64,000 bases of DNA. It comes from Candidatus Falkowbacteria bacterium S5_I03. Lineage in GTDB: Bacteria; Patescibacteriota; Patescibacteriia; Patescibacteriales; UBA12465. The stretch is taken from the NCBI GenBank assembly GCA_019248265.1, contig JAEHGX010000007.1:1-64000 (forward strand), in the 5' to 3' direction. The notes below the pieces were generated by a model. The model did not search any database and was not told where the DNA came from. It worked only from the letters and a program-made list of their open reading frames with translations. Positions 36,104 through 43,776 of the stretch are shown in pieces (within the stretch, counting starts at the first letter, position 1; every line of letters begins with the position of its first letter). Position numbers and translations under genes: made by a program.

Positions 36104-38041
36104 ATGGATAGTTGCGATAATTGCAGTTGTTCAAGTGAACATAAAAACAAAACAAAATCTGAATATGATAAAATTTGGTGGCTAGTTGCGGCTTTGGTGT
36201 TTATTATACCCTTAGAGGGTTTATCACTATTTTCTGTTGATTTAAGTTTATGGTTTAAACTGCCTGTATTTATAGGTATAATTCTGGTTTTTGGCCGAGG
36301 TATTTTTGTTAGCGGAGTAAAAAGTTTATTTAAACTCAATTTTTCTGACATCAACTTGTTAATGACCATTGCTATTATTGGTGCTATTGTTCTGCAGAAA
36401 TTTGAAGAAGCGGCTGTAATTGTAGTTTTATTTGGCTTAGGCGAAGCGCTTGAAGAATATGGCGTTAAACGTAGTCAAATAGCCTTAGAAAACCTCATAA
36501 CTAATTCTCCGAAGACGGCCGAGCTAAAACTTGGCAATAAAAAAGTGGCGATTGAGGAAATTAAAATCGGCGATATTACAATTATTAGACCCGGTGATAA
36601 AATCGGTCTAGATGGTGAAATTATGATGGGCGATAGTTTGGTCGATGAGTCGATGATTACCGGTGAGCCGCTGCCTAAAAGTAAGCTAATCGGTAGTTTG
36701 GTTTATGCCGGTTCAGTTAATACCAGTGGTTATTTAGAAGTTAAAGTCTTAAAAGAATCTAAAGATTCAACTTTAAATAAAATTATTCAATTAACCGGAG
36801 AAGCGGTCAAGAAAAAAGCTGATTCTCAAAAGTTTATTGAAAAATTTGCTCGTTATTATACGCCCACCGTTACTGTGTTAGCAATTTTGTTGTTTTTTAT
36901 ACCGGTTGTATTTTTCCATGGCTTGGTTCAATTTTGGTTAATACAATCGTTAACTATTTTGCTTATTTCCTGTCCTTGCGCTCTGGTCATCTCAACTCCA
37001 ATTTCTATCTTTTCCGCTTTAGGTAATGCCAGCCAAAGAGGTATTTTAATCAAGGGTGGAAAAGTTATTGAGAATCTCGCCTCAATTACAGAAATTGGGT
37101 TCGATAAAACCAAGACGCTTACTATCGGTAAGCCCGAAGTAACTGATGTTATCCCGTTTAACGGTTTTACTAAAGAAGAGGTATTAAGTTGTTCGGCCGG
37201 CTTAGGTTTATTTTCCGAACATCCACTTTCTCAAAGTATTGTTGAAGAAGCTAATAATAAAGAAATGCCGGTACATGGTTTTAAAAATTTTCAATCACTG
37301 CAGGGGCGAGGCGTTATTGGGGATTGTTTGGTTTGCACTGATATTAAACATTGCTTAGGTAAAATTGATTTAATTGAAAATCAGATTGCTGGTGTAAAAA
37401 TTGAGAGTATTATGATCCAAGAAAAGAATCGTTTGGAACAACAGGGAAAGACAGTAGTGTTCCTTGGAGACTCTAAAAAAATAAAAGGCTTGATTGCATT
37501 AGCCGATAAAATTAAAAGCGATTCCAAATTTACCATTGATAAATTAAAAGATTTGAATGTTCGTAGTTATATGGTAACAGGCGATAATAATGGTGCGGCT
37601 AATTTTATTGCTAAAAAATTAGGGATTACTGAAATATATTCGGAAAAGCTACCAGAAGATAAGGCTAAGATTGTAGAAGAAAAATCTAGTAAAAACATAA
37701 AATTAGCTGTTGTTGGTGATGGTGTCAATGATGCGCCGTCCCTAGCTAGCGCGAGTGTGGGGATTGCAATGGGTTCACTTGGTTCTGATATTGCTATTGA
37801 GAGCGCTGATATAGCCTTAATGAATGATGATTTAAAATTAATTCCGTTTTTAGTTAGCTTAAGTCGAAAAACGGTTAATAAAATCAAGTTTAATACTTAT
37901 TTCGCCCTGGGTACTAAATTTATCTTTTTAGGTTTAGCCTTAGCGGGTATGAGTAATCTATCGCTGGCCATCTTTGCCGATGTTGGAGTGACTCTGATTG
38001 TTGTGGTTAATGGATTGAGTTTATATAAATTTGAAAGTTAA
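36104..38041 (+). CDS. Zn/Cd/Pb-type P1B ATPase with DKTKT phosphorylation motif
   Basis: A 645-residue heavy-metal pump. The N-terminus has a short Cys cluster (CDNCSCSSEH) in place of an HMA domain. Then come membrane helices, the actuator TGE (187-189), CPC at 290-292, phosphorylation Asp334, the HP motif (FSEHPLS) and GDGVNDAP. Metal-site residues in the last helices (NTYFALGTKF with Lys; ADVGVTLIVVVNGL with Asp) are those of the P1B-2 group that exports Zn, Cd or Pb. The phosphorylation loop reads DKTKTLT where P-type ATPases have DKTGTLT; the codon is AAG, two changes from a Gly codon. Whether the pump still works is open. It ends the operon; a 247-base AT-rich gap follows. Confidence 0.9.
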   Translation: MDSCDNCSCSSEHKNKTKSEYDKIWWLVAALVFIIPLEGLSLFSVDLSLWFKLPVFIGIILVFGRGIFVSGVKSLFKLNFSDINLLMTIAIIGAIVLQKFEEAAVIVVLFGLGEALEEYGVKRSQIALENLITNSPKTAELKLGNKKVAIEEIKIGDITIIRPGDKIGLDGEIMMGDSLVDESMITGEPLPKSKLIGSLVYAGSVNTSGYLEVKVLKESKDSTLNKIIQLTGEAVKKKADSQKFIEKFARYYTPTVTVLAILLFFIPVVFFHGLVQFWLIQSLTILLISCPCALVISTPISIFSALGNASQRGILIKGGKVIENLASITEIGFDKTKTLTIGKPEVTDVIPFNGFTKEEVLSCSAGLGLFSEHPLSQSIVEEANNKEMPVHGFKNFQSLQGRGVIGDCLVCTDIKHCLGKIDLIENQIAGVKIESIMIQEKNRLEQQGKTVVFLGDSKKIKGLIALADKIKSDSKFTIDKLKDLNVRSYMVTGDNNGAANFIAKKLGITEIYSEKLPEDKAKIVEEKSSKNIKLAVVGDGVNDAPSLASASVGIAMGSLGSDIAIESADIALMNDDLKLIPFLVSLSRKTVNKIKFNTYFALGTKFIFLGLALAGMSNLSLAIFADVGVTLIVVVNGLSLYKFES

Positions 38042-38226
38042 GAAATTAAAGTTTAAATTTTAATTTTTTAGTTTGTAATAATTATTTAAAGTATTTCTTC
38101 TACCTTTAAAGAGGGGGTATCCATTCTTTTTAATATGATCCGCTATAAAACCCTTTATTTTTACCTGTTTTCTTTCTGGCATGGACATAATTTAGATATG
38201 TAAAGTTATTCTAGGGTCTACTAGGC

Positions 38227-38277
38227 TTAGGTTTAATTTTAAAAAATGTTATAATAAAGTAATATACTACTTTATTA
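38227..38277 (+). promoter_or_regulatory. Promoter with overlapping palindromic operator
   Basis: TATAAT at 38250-38255 with a weak -35 (TTAGGT, 38227-38232) 17 bp upstream. A perfect 10-6-10 inverted repeat overlaps the -10 box: TAATAAAGTA at 38252-38261 and TACTTTATTA at 38268-38277. It ends 11 bases before the ATG of the copper-type ATPase. The position fits a metal-responsive repressor site. No repressor gene is seen in this window. The rest of the gap from 38042 is AT-rich and I see nothing else in it. Confidence 0.65.
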
Positions 38278-38288
38278 AATTTTAATCT

Positions 38289-40553
38289 ATGACATACCAA
38301 TGCCAAATGCATCCTGACATAACTTCGGACAAACCGGGAAATTGTCCGAAATGCGGGATGGAAATGATTCCCATGGAAAATAAAAAAGAAGACCATGGCG
38401 GCCACACTCATCATGAGCATCCTGAAAACCACGAGCAACCAATAATAAAAGCTGAAGACAAGCATGCGCATCACATAATGAAAGATTCATCCAAGATGAC
38501 TTGGTGGGGAAAATTTAAAATGAGCATGACCATGACGATGGGCATGGAGCATAAAGGCCTAGCCGGGCGTGAAATGGCACGGCTTATGGAAGAAGACATC
38601 CGCCGCAAGTTTTATTTTTCTCTCATCTTCACTTTGCCAATCATCGCTTATTCTCCGCTCGGAGAAAAAATACTAGGTTTTAATCTACCCGCGCCTATTT
38701 CAGTCCAATGGATATTATTCGTACTTACCACTCCGGTATTTTTTTACGCGGGGTGGATTTTTATTTATTCTAGCTTCAAGGCTTTACAGAAAAAGATTTT
38801 AAATATGGCAGTGCTGATTGCCATTAGCATTACAGCCTCATATTTATTCAGTATTATTTTAACCTTCACCGGATCGAAAGACTCATTTTACGAAGCGGCT
38901 GCCATGCTTACTACTTTCGTCTTGTTCGGGCATTGGATGGAAATGAAATCACGAAGAGGTACGACAGATGCTTTAGCCGCACTCTTTGCCCTCATCCCCA
39001 CGCAGGCAAGAGTGGAAAGAAATGGCAAAGAAGTACTTATTCCGACTGCTGAAGTTCAGGTTGGTGATATTGTAATCTTAAAGCCCGGAGATAAAGTTGC
39101 TGTTGACGGAGAAATTATCGAGGGCGAAACTACTATCGATGAATCACTGGTTACCGGCGAATCATTGCCGGTGGCAAAAACGACAGGCAATAAAGTTATC
39201 GGCGGATCTATAAACCAGACTGGTTCGGTTAAATTTAAAGCGGTCAAAGTCGGAGGTGATACAGTTTTGTCGCAAATCGTGAAGTTAGTAGAAACAGCCC
39301 AAAATTCCAAAGCTCCGGGACAAAAGCTGGCTGACAAATTTTCAGTTTATTTGATTATCTTAGCGGTCGGCGGAGGGATAATTACCTTTTTGGTTTGGTA
39401 TTTTGCAATGGGGGAGTCTATGCTTTTTGCTCTGACATTTGCCATTTCAACCGTAGTAATCGCTTGTCCTGATGCCCTTGGACTGGCCACGCCTACTGCG
39501 GTGGCGGTTGGAACTGGATTGGGAGCGAAACATAATATTTTAATTAAAGATGCACCGACGTTAGAGCAAGTTTCCAAGATTCAAGCGATAGTATTTGACA
39601 AGACCGGCACCTTAACTGAAGGCAAGCCCAAAGTAACGGATGTAGCTGTTATCCAAGGTTTTTCAGAAGAAGAATTGATTAGGCTGGCATCATCGGCTGA
39701 AACTAAGGCAGGGCATCCTTTGAGCAAAGCATTGCTAGATGAGGCGGAAAAAAGAAAAATAGACCTATCGGCAAATGTTGAAAAATTTAATGCGATCTCC
39801 GGCCATGGCGTGGAAGCCGAGGTTGACGGCAAATCCATTTTAGCCGGAACGGTGAAGCTGATGAAGGATAGAGGAGTAGATATAGATCCTTTGAAAAATC
39901 AAATAAACGCTTTGTTAAATAAAGGGAAAACTCTCATAATTATTGCGGTGGATAATAAGATTGCTGGCGTTGTAGCAGTAGCTGATTCGCCAAGAGAAAC
40001 TGCCAAGAAGGCAGTGAAAAGTTTGAAAGAATTAGGCATAGAGGTGGCTATGCTGACCGGTGACAATAAAATGACCGCAGAGTCGATCGGCTCACAATTG
40101 GGGATAAATCGGATATTTGCCGAGGTTTTGCCGGAAGAGAAGGCGAATTATGTCAAAAAATTGCAAGCCGAGGGCAAATTTACAGCCATGGTCGGTGATG
40201 GCATAAACGACGCTCCGGCTTTGGCTCAGGCCGACATTGGAATAGCGATCGGAGCGGGTACGGACGTGGCCGTGGAAACCGCCAATGTGGTCTTAATGAA
40301 ATCCGATCCGGCGGATGTTTTGCGAGCAATACGATTAAGCAAGGCAACAGTTGCAAAAATGAAACAGAATCTATTCTGGGCTTCAATTTACAACATCTTA
40401 GCCGTGCCGATTGCGGCCGGCGTTCTGTATCCGGCTTATGGCATAATTCTAAGGCCGGAAATAGCAGCTTTGCTCATGAGCATCTCTTCAATAATTGTGG
40501 CCACTAATGCCGTACTGTTAAAAAGAGCTGAAAAGCAGTTAATTGAAATTTAA
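38289..40553 (+). CDS. Copper-type P1B ATPase with heavy-metal-binding domain and CPD motif
   Basis: A 754-residue pump. Residues 3-28 form a heavy-metal-binding (HMBD) zinc-ribbon-like domain with Cys5, MHP, and CPKCGM at 19-24. A His-rich stretch follows (HGGHTHHEHPENHE) and then a Met-rich one (KMSMTMTMGMEH). Core motifs are TGES (289-292), DKTGT with Asp437, GHPLSKA and GDGINDAPALA. Late-helix motifs (NLFWASIYN and MSISS) are those of Cu(I) exporters. The helix-6 metal motif is Cys393-Pro-Asp395, not the usual CPC or CPH. It probably moves copper or silver out of the cytoplasm. Expression is likely controlled through the palindrome over its -10 box. Confidence 0.9.
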   Translation: MTYQCQMHPDITSDKPGNCPKCGMEMIPMENKKEDHGGHTHHEHPENHEQPIIKAEDKHAHHIMKDSSKMTWWGKFKMSMTMTMGMEHKGLAGREMARLMEEDIRRKFYFSLIFTLPIIAYSPLGEKILGFNLPAPISVQWILFVLTTPVFFYAGWIFIYSSFKALQKKILNMAVLIAISITASYLFSIILTFTGSKDSFYEAAAMLTTFVLFGHWMEMKSRRGTTDALAALFALIPTQARVERNGKEVLIPTAEVQVGDIVILKPGDKVAVDGEIIEGETTIDESLVTGESLPVAKTTGNKVIGGSINQTGSVKFKAVKVGGDTVLSQIVKLVETAQNSKAPGQKLADKFSVYLIILAVGGGIITFLVWYFAMGESMLFALTFAISTVVIACPDALGLATPTAVAVGTGLGAKHNILIKDAPTLEQVSKIQAIVFDKTGTLTEGKPKVTDVAVIQGFSEEELIRLASSAETKAGHPLSKALLDEAEKRKIDLSANVEKFNAISGHGVEAEVDGKSILAGTVKLMKDRGVDIDPLKNQINALLNKGKTLIIIAVDNKIAGVVAVADSPRETAKKAVKSLKELGIEVAMLTGDNKMTAESIGSQLGINRIFAEVLPEEKANYVKKLQAEGKFTAMVGDGINDAPALAQADIGIAIGAGTDVAVETANVVLMKSDPADVLRAIRLSKATVAKMKQNLFWASIYNILAVPIAAGVLYPAYGIILRPEIAALLMSISSIIVATNAVLLKRAEKQLIEI

Positions 40554-40640
40554 GAATTCATTTGTAAAATAGTTAATAGGTTAGCTGAAATTTAATTAGA
40601 GCTGGTTTGTATTACTTAATATAACTATTAAATTAAACAT

Positions 40641-40883
40641 ATGATGGGAGATTTTTATAATTTAGGTTTTGAGGGTATGTTCGGTTTCGGCTGGATTTTT
40701 ATGGTTCTCTTTTGGGGTTTAGTCATCTGGGGCATCGTGGCCCTGATCAGGGGTGCCGGTTATAGCGATCATGCTGTCAGGAAAGACGAAGACAGATCAA
40801 TTGCCATTTTAAACGAACGTTACGCCAAGGGCGAAATTCCCAAAAAAGAATACGAAGAAAAAAAGAAAAGTATTTCCAATTAA
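40641..40883 (+). CDS. Small SHOCT-domain membrane protein
   Basis: An 80-residue protein with one membrane helix (about 15-38, FGWIFMVLFWGLVIWGIVALI) and a C-terminal SHOCT domain (AILNERYAKGEIPKKEYEEKKKSI, about 53-78). SHOCT domains are short oligomerising modules at the ends of many membrane proteins, often next to copper-resistance genes. It is followed after one base by the DUF302 gene. It starts 87 bases after the copper ATPase; no terminator lies between, so readthrough is possible. Confidence 0.85.
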   Translation: MMGDFYNLGFEGMFGFGWIFMVLFWGLVIWGIVALIRGAGYSDHAVRKDEDRSIAILNERYAKGEIPKKEYEEKKKSISN

Positions 40884-40884
40884 T

Positions 40885-41268
40885 ATGCCGTATTTTTATA
40901 AAAAACAACTGACATTACCGTTTGATGAAGCGCTTCAGAAAACTAAAGAAGCACTAGACGCTCAGGATTTTGGAGTTTTAATGGAGCTGGATATAAGTGG
41001 TGCTTTGAACAAGAAAATTAATGCGGTTATGGGCAAATACGTTATCCTTGGGGCCTGCAGCCCGAAGCATGCCTACGAGGCTATTAAGGCAGAAATTGAT
41101 ATTGGTCTTTTGCTGCCATGTAACATTGCAGTTTACCAAGACGGAAATAAAGTGTTTGCATCAGCGATTATGCCAAGTGTAGCTATGTCTATTGTAGAAT
41201 CGCCTGAATTGATAAATATTGCCATAGAGATCGAAGGGAAATTGAAATCGGTAATAGACTTGATTTAA
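40885..41268 (+). CDS. DUF302-family protein
   Basis: A 127-residue protein matching DUF302: PFDEALQKTKEALDAQDFGVL, then YVILGACSPKHAYEAIKAEIDIGLLLPCNIAVYQDG with the conserved Cys-containing LLPC, and a C-terminal helix. It is probably cytoplasmic, as no signal or membrane segment is present. DUF302 proteins often sit beside heavy-metal exporters; the biochemical role is not known. It is coupled with the SHOCT gene (1-base gap). Confidence 0.88.
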   Translation: MPYFYKKQLTLPFDEALQKTKEALDAQDFGVLMELDISGALNKKINAVMGKYVILGACSPKHAYEAIKAEIDIGLLLPCNIAVYQDGNKVFASAIMPSVAMSIVESPELINIAIEIEGKLKSVIDLI

Positions 41269-41308
41269 TTGAAACAGTTGAAAATATTTAATTTTAGGTA
41301 TAAAAAGT

Positions 41309-41542
41309 ATGAAAAATAACAATAATCATAATTCAAGCATGATGTGGTGGATGGTTGCCGGTTGCCTTTTGTTGCCGATCGCATTTATCGCCATATCTTC
41401 TGGACTTGGTGGATTCGCCATTGGATCAAATTGGCCATGGCTGATTTTTGTTTTGCTTTTCATTGGCGTACATGTAGGAATGCTGTTTCATGGCGGGCAT
41501 GGCAATGAAAGCCATAAACATGGTCAAAATAATAAAAAATAA
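41309..41542 (+). CDS. Small membrane protein, DUF2933-like
   Basis: A 77-residue protein with two membrane helices (about 11-30 and 38-56) and a His/Gly-rich end (MLFHGGHGNESHKHG). The MMWWMVAGCLLLPIAFI start and HxGMLFHGGH tail resemble DUF2933 proteins, which are found with copper-resistance genes. The terminal His residues could bind metal. It stands between DUF302 and DUF5676-like genes in the same direction. Confidence 0.72.
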   Translation: MKNNNNHNSSMMWWMVAGCLLLPIAFIAISSGLGGFAIGSNWPWLIFVLLFIGVHVGMLFHGGHGNESHKHGQNNKK

Positions 41543-41556
41543 GAATAATTAATCCT

Positions 41557-41832
41557 ATGATCAAAATAAATTCCAAAAAATTTGCTTGGGAATTATCGTT
41601 GACTTCCGGATTTGTTTATACAATTTGCACCGCCTTTGTTACGCTGTTTCCGGGTTTTTCCAGCCGACTGCTTGGCTGGCTGACGCACATCATGAATCTG
41701 GAAGCTCTGCCAAGAGGGATGAACGTAACTCTCGGCTCTTTTATTGGCGGTCTGGGACAGGTCATACTTTACACTTACTTAGCTGGATGGATTTTGGCAT
41801 GGCTGTTTAATCGGTCCGTAAAAGGGTATTAA
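41557..41832 (+). CDS. Small membrane protein, DUF5676-like
   Basis: A 91-residue protein with two membrane helices (about 15-34 and 62-84). The order KKFAWELSLTSGFVYTICTAF, FPGFSSRLLGWLTHIMN and GGLGQVILYTYLAGWILAWLFNR matches the DUF5676 family. Its role is unknown; it is regularly found in metal-resistance clusters. It starts 14 bases after the DUF2933-like gene. Confidence 0.78.
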   Translation: MIKINSKKFAWELSLTSGFVYTICTAFVTLFPGFSSRLLGWLTHIMNLEALPRGMNVTLGSFIGGLGQVILYTYLAGWILAWLFNRSVKGY

Positions 41833-41950
41833 AATACGGAAAAGTTAGAAAGTGAAATTAATTATTTGGTCGCCGGTAATACTTATTAGAAAGGTCAATG
41901 AGCTCAAAAGACCAAGCTCGAAAGAGCATTTAATAATTAATTTTAAATTT

Positions 41951-42319
41951 ATGAAAAACAATAAATTCGCTTACAAAATATTCACAGGCCTAGGCATGTT
42001 AGCTCTAATCATAGGTGTAGGTTTTACCACTGGCCTTTCTCCGGCAAACGCTCAAACCAACAATGCAAACAATGCAAATCCGAATGAAAATTTCAACGGC
42101 ATGATGGGAAATATACCCAATTCGGGGCAATTTTATAACGAAATGTCCGATCTCATGAAAAAGTACAATGTCAATTGTCCAATGCTCGGCAACGATGGAG
42201 ATGAGAATGATGCCAATCAAGGAGCAACCTCTGGAAATTTTCGAGGAGCAGGCATGATGGGCGGCAATGGCGGAAGCATGATGAATTTCAGGCCAAACAC
42301 CCCAAGTCAACAGCTGTAA
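41951..42319 (+). CDS. Met-rich secreted protein
   Basis: A 122-residue protein starting at the ATG at 41951, which directly precedes a signal peptide (MKNNKFAYKIFTGLGML, cleavage after ANA, about residue 34); the frame upstream of it is not convincing. The mature part is Asn/Gly/Met-rich with MMGN, MSDLMKKYNVNCPM, MMGG and SMMNF, and one Cys. Spaced Met residues of this kind bind Cu(I) in periplasmic copper proteins, so copper binding outside the cell is a fair inference. A terminator follows. Confidence 0.72.
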   Translation: MKNNKFAYKIFTGLGMLALIIGVGFTTGLSPANAQTNNANNANPNENFNGMMGNIPNSGQFYNEMSDLMKKYNVNCPMLGNDGDENDANQGATSGNFRGAGMMGGNGGSMMNFRPNTPSQQL

Positions 42320-42334
42320 TCAATAGGCAAACTG

Positions 42335-42357
42335 GCGGATAAATACGTCCGCTTTTT
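42335..42357 (+). terminator. Intrinsic terminator after Met-rich protein gene
   Basis: GCGGA and TCCGC pair around an 8-nt loop and are followed by TTTTT. Confidence 0.7.
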
Positions 42358-42386
42358 GCTGTTTATAATCAATAAAGCTATAATAT

Positions 42387-42539
42387 ATGCATTATATAGA
42401 CCCAGTTTGCAAGAAGAAATTGCATAAAAAACAGGAGTATGCAATTAAGAAAGTTAACGGCCAATCTTTTCATTTGTGCTGTCAGATGTGCAGCGAAATG
42501 TTCGAAAAAGACCCGAACCGGTACATGAAAAAGTATTGA
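42387..42539 (+). CDS. 50-residue YHS-domain protein
   Basis: A small gene below the usual ORF size cut. The 50 residues form one YHS domain: MHYIDPVCKKKL at the start, then FHLCCQMCSEMFEKDPNRYMKKY. The DPVC motif, the second Cys group and the F..DP..Y ending are the family signature. YHS domains are found in copper ATPases and as small metal chaperones. It lies between the Met-rich protein and the ECF sigma gene. TATAAT at 42379-42384 with TTGCTG 17 bp upstream nearly touches the ATG, so translation may begin from a leaderless transcript, or that box may not be used. Confidence 0.8.
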   Translation: MHYIDPVCKKKLHKKQEYAIKKVNGQSFHLCCQMCSEMFEKDPNRYMKKY

Positions 42540-42551
42540 TTAAAAATAGAA

Positions 42552-42577
42552 TTGACCCTTTCTCGGGCTAGCGTTCA
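42552..42577 (+). promoter_or_regulatory. Possible ECF-type or weak promoter before sigma gene
   Basis: TTGACCCTTTCT followed at about 14-15 bp by CGTTCA, just before the sigma gene. There is no TATAAT. The spacing would suit autoregulation by the ECF factor, but no second copy of the motif was found with confidence. Confidence 0.3.
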
Positions 42578-42583
42578 AAAACA

Positions 42584-43162
42584 ATGGCGGAAATTAATGA
42601 ACAAACAAGCGATGAGCAGTTGGTAGATCTTATTCGGAGTGAAGACAAAGAGCTTTACGCTTTTATCATTGACCGCTATGAGAAGAAGCTCAAGTCATAT
42701 GTCCGTAGGCTAACCAATGGTTCTGATGAAACTGATGATTTGGTTCAACAGACATTCGTGAATGCTTTTCTCGCCCTGCAATCTTTCGAATCGGACAAAA
42801 AGTTTTCTTCTTGGGTTTATCGGATTGCTCATAATCTGACCATCAACTGGCTGGCCAAGAAAAAAGCGCATATTTTTTTGAGCGAACAAGAGGGTTTAGC
42901 AGACAGTATTAAATCGGAAATCGATATCCATGGAGAAATCGCCAACAAGGAGCTGTCACATAATCTGACCAAAGCCATAAACAAGTTGCCGGAGAAATTT
43001 AAGGAGCCATTCGTATTGAAATATATGGAAGATTTTTCGTACGACGAAATATCAGACGTATTAAGAAAGCCTAAGAATACTATCGGCACGATGATTAGCC
43101 GGGCTAAAATCCTTTTAAAAAAGGAACTGGAAAAAATATATGGAGAAGAATATAAAAAATGA
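42584..43162 (+). CDS. ECF-family RNA polymerase sigma factor
   Basis: A 192-residue sigma-70 family protein. Region 2 covers about 10-90 (LVDLIRSEDKELYAFIIDRY, DETDDLVQQTFVNAF, FSSWVYRIAHNLTINWL) and region 4 about 125-185 (INKLPEKFKEPFVLKYMEDFSYDEISDVL, then NTIGTMISRAKILLKKEL). There is no region 1.1 or 3, as usual for ECF factors. Its last 23 bases overlap the start of a membrane protein gene that looks like its anti-sigma factor. The place at the end of the metal gene set suggests that it responds to metal or envelope stress and drives some of these genes; that is inference. Confidence 0.92.
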   Translation: MAEINEQTSDEQLVDLIRSEDKELYAFIIDRYEKKLKSYVRRLTNGSDETDDLVQQTFVNAFLALQSFESDKKFSSWVYRIAHNLTINWLAKKKAHIFLSEQEGLADSIKSEIDIHGEIANKELSHNLTKAINKLPEKFKEPFVLKYMEDFSYDEISDVLRKPKNTIGTMISRAKILLKKELEKIYGEEYKK

Positions 43163-43628
43163 CGTAATGTCACAAATAAAATCAGGAAAGCTGGACATGA
43201 GGGCCCGCTGGGTTTATGTAGCTAAAAAAATTGGCCTGAAAAGTGGTTTAGCCTTAACCTTGGTAGTCTTAGTTTTTCTTGTTAATATTTTTTTCTTTTA
43301 TATTAAGATTAACGATTTGATTCCTCTTTTGCACGAAGGAGGAAGGACTTGGCAGGAAATTTTACATAGTCTTCCTTATGACTTAATTATAATAATTTTA
43401 GTGTTTGCATTATTTTTAAATTTTATTATTAAAAAATTCGATTTTTCTTACAAAAAACCCTTTAAAATTATTTTTTCTGCTTTTATCGGACTTGTTGTCT
43501 TGGCTGCAACCATGCTGTTTATAAGTAATTTTAATATTACGGTAAAAGATAACTTTGAACGAGGCGGGTATTATGTGCCTTATGTTTCACATTTTTACAC
43601 AGAAAGATGTCCAATGTTTAATCGATAA
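43140..43628 (+). CDS. Probable anti-sigma factor, three-helix membrane protein
   Basis: A 162-residue protein. The basic N-terminal 30 residues (NDVMSQIKSGKLDMRARWVYVAKK) face the cytoplasm and three membrane helices follow (about 34-54, 80-98, 111-131). The C-terminal part lies outside and has one Cys near the end (YTERCPMF). The overlap with the sigma gene and this layout are those of ECF anti-sigma factors in CPR genomes, although no classical ZAS zinc motif is present. The final Cys could sense metal or redox state (guess). Confidence 0.65.
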   Translation: MEKNIKNDVMSQIKSGKLDMRARWVYVAKKIGLKSGLALTLVVLVFLVNIFFFYIKINDLIPLLHEGGRTWQEILHSLPYDLIIIILVFALFLNFIIKKFDFSYKKPFKIIFSAFIGLVVLAATMLFISNFNITVKDNFERGGYYVPYVSHFYTERCPMFNR

Positions 43629-43695
43629 AAATGTAATATTTGATAATATTTTCACAAAAAGCTCGGGTTTATTACCATTTTATTTTATTTTATTT

Positions 43696-43723
43696 CAGTT
43701 CGGATATAGTCCCGGACTCTCCG
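43696..43723 (+). other. tRNA 3'-end-like remnant
   Basis: GTTCGGATATAG, then TCCCGGACTCTCCGCC, resembles the T arm and acceptor end of a tRNA such as the tRNA-Ser at 30065 (CTCTCTCTCCGC). No matching 5' half (GGAGAG) is found upstream; the preceding bases are T-rich. It stands before a terminator and the right structured element, as the real tRNA does on the left. Confidence 0.35.
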
Positions 43724-43724
43724 C

Positions 43725-43761
43725 CAAACAAAAACCCAAACTGCTTTGGGTTTTTTGTTTG
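43725..43761 (+). terminator. Terminator before right structured element
   Basis: A 16-bp stem with one bulge: CAAACAAAAACCCAAA pairs with the segment starting TTTGGGTTTT, loop CTGC. The loop is the same as in the tRNA-Ser terminator at 30157-30188. Confidence 0.8.
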
Positions 43762-43776
43762 CGTAAGATAAGAAGA

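Noticed and set aside
43696..43723. A complete second tRNA gene before the right element
   Set aside because: Only a T-arm/acceptor-like 3' part is seen; no 5' acceptor strand, D arm or anticodon arm could be folded.
30397..43776. Search for an integrase, transposase or conjugation gene in the island
   Set aside because: None of the frames matches a tyrosine or serine recombinase, DDE transposase or mobilisation protein, so active mobility is not claimed.
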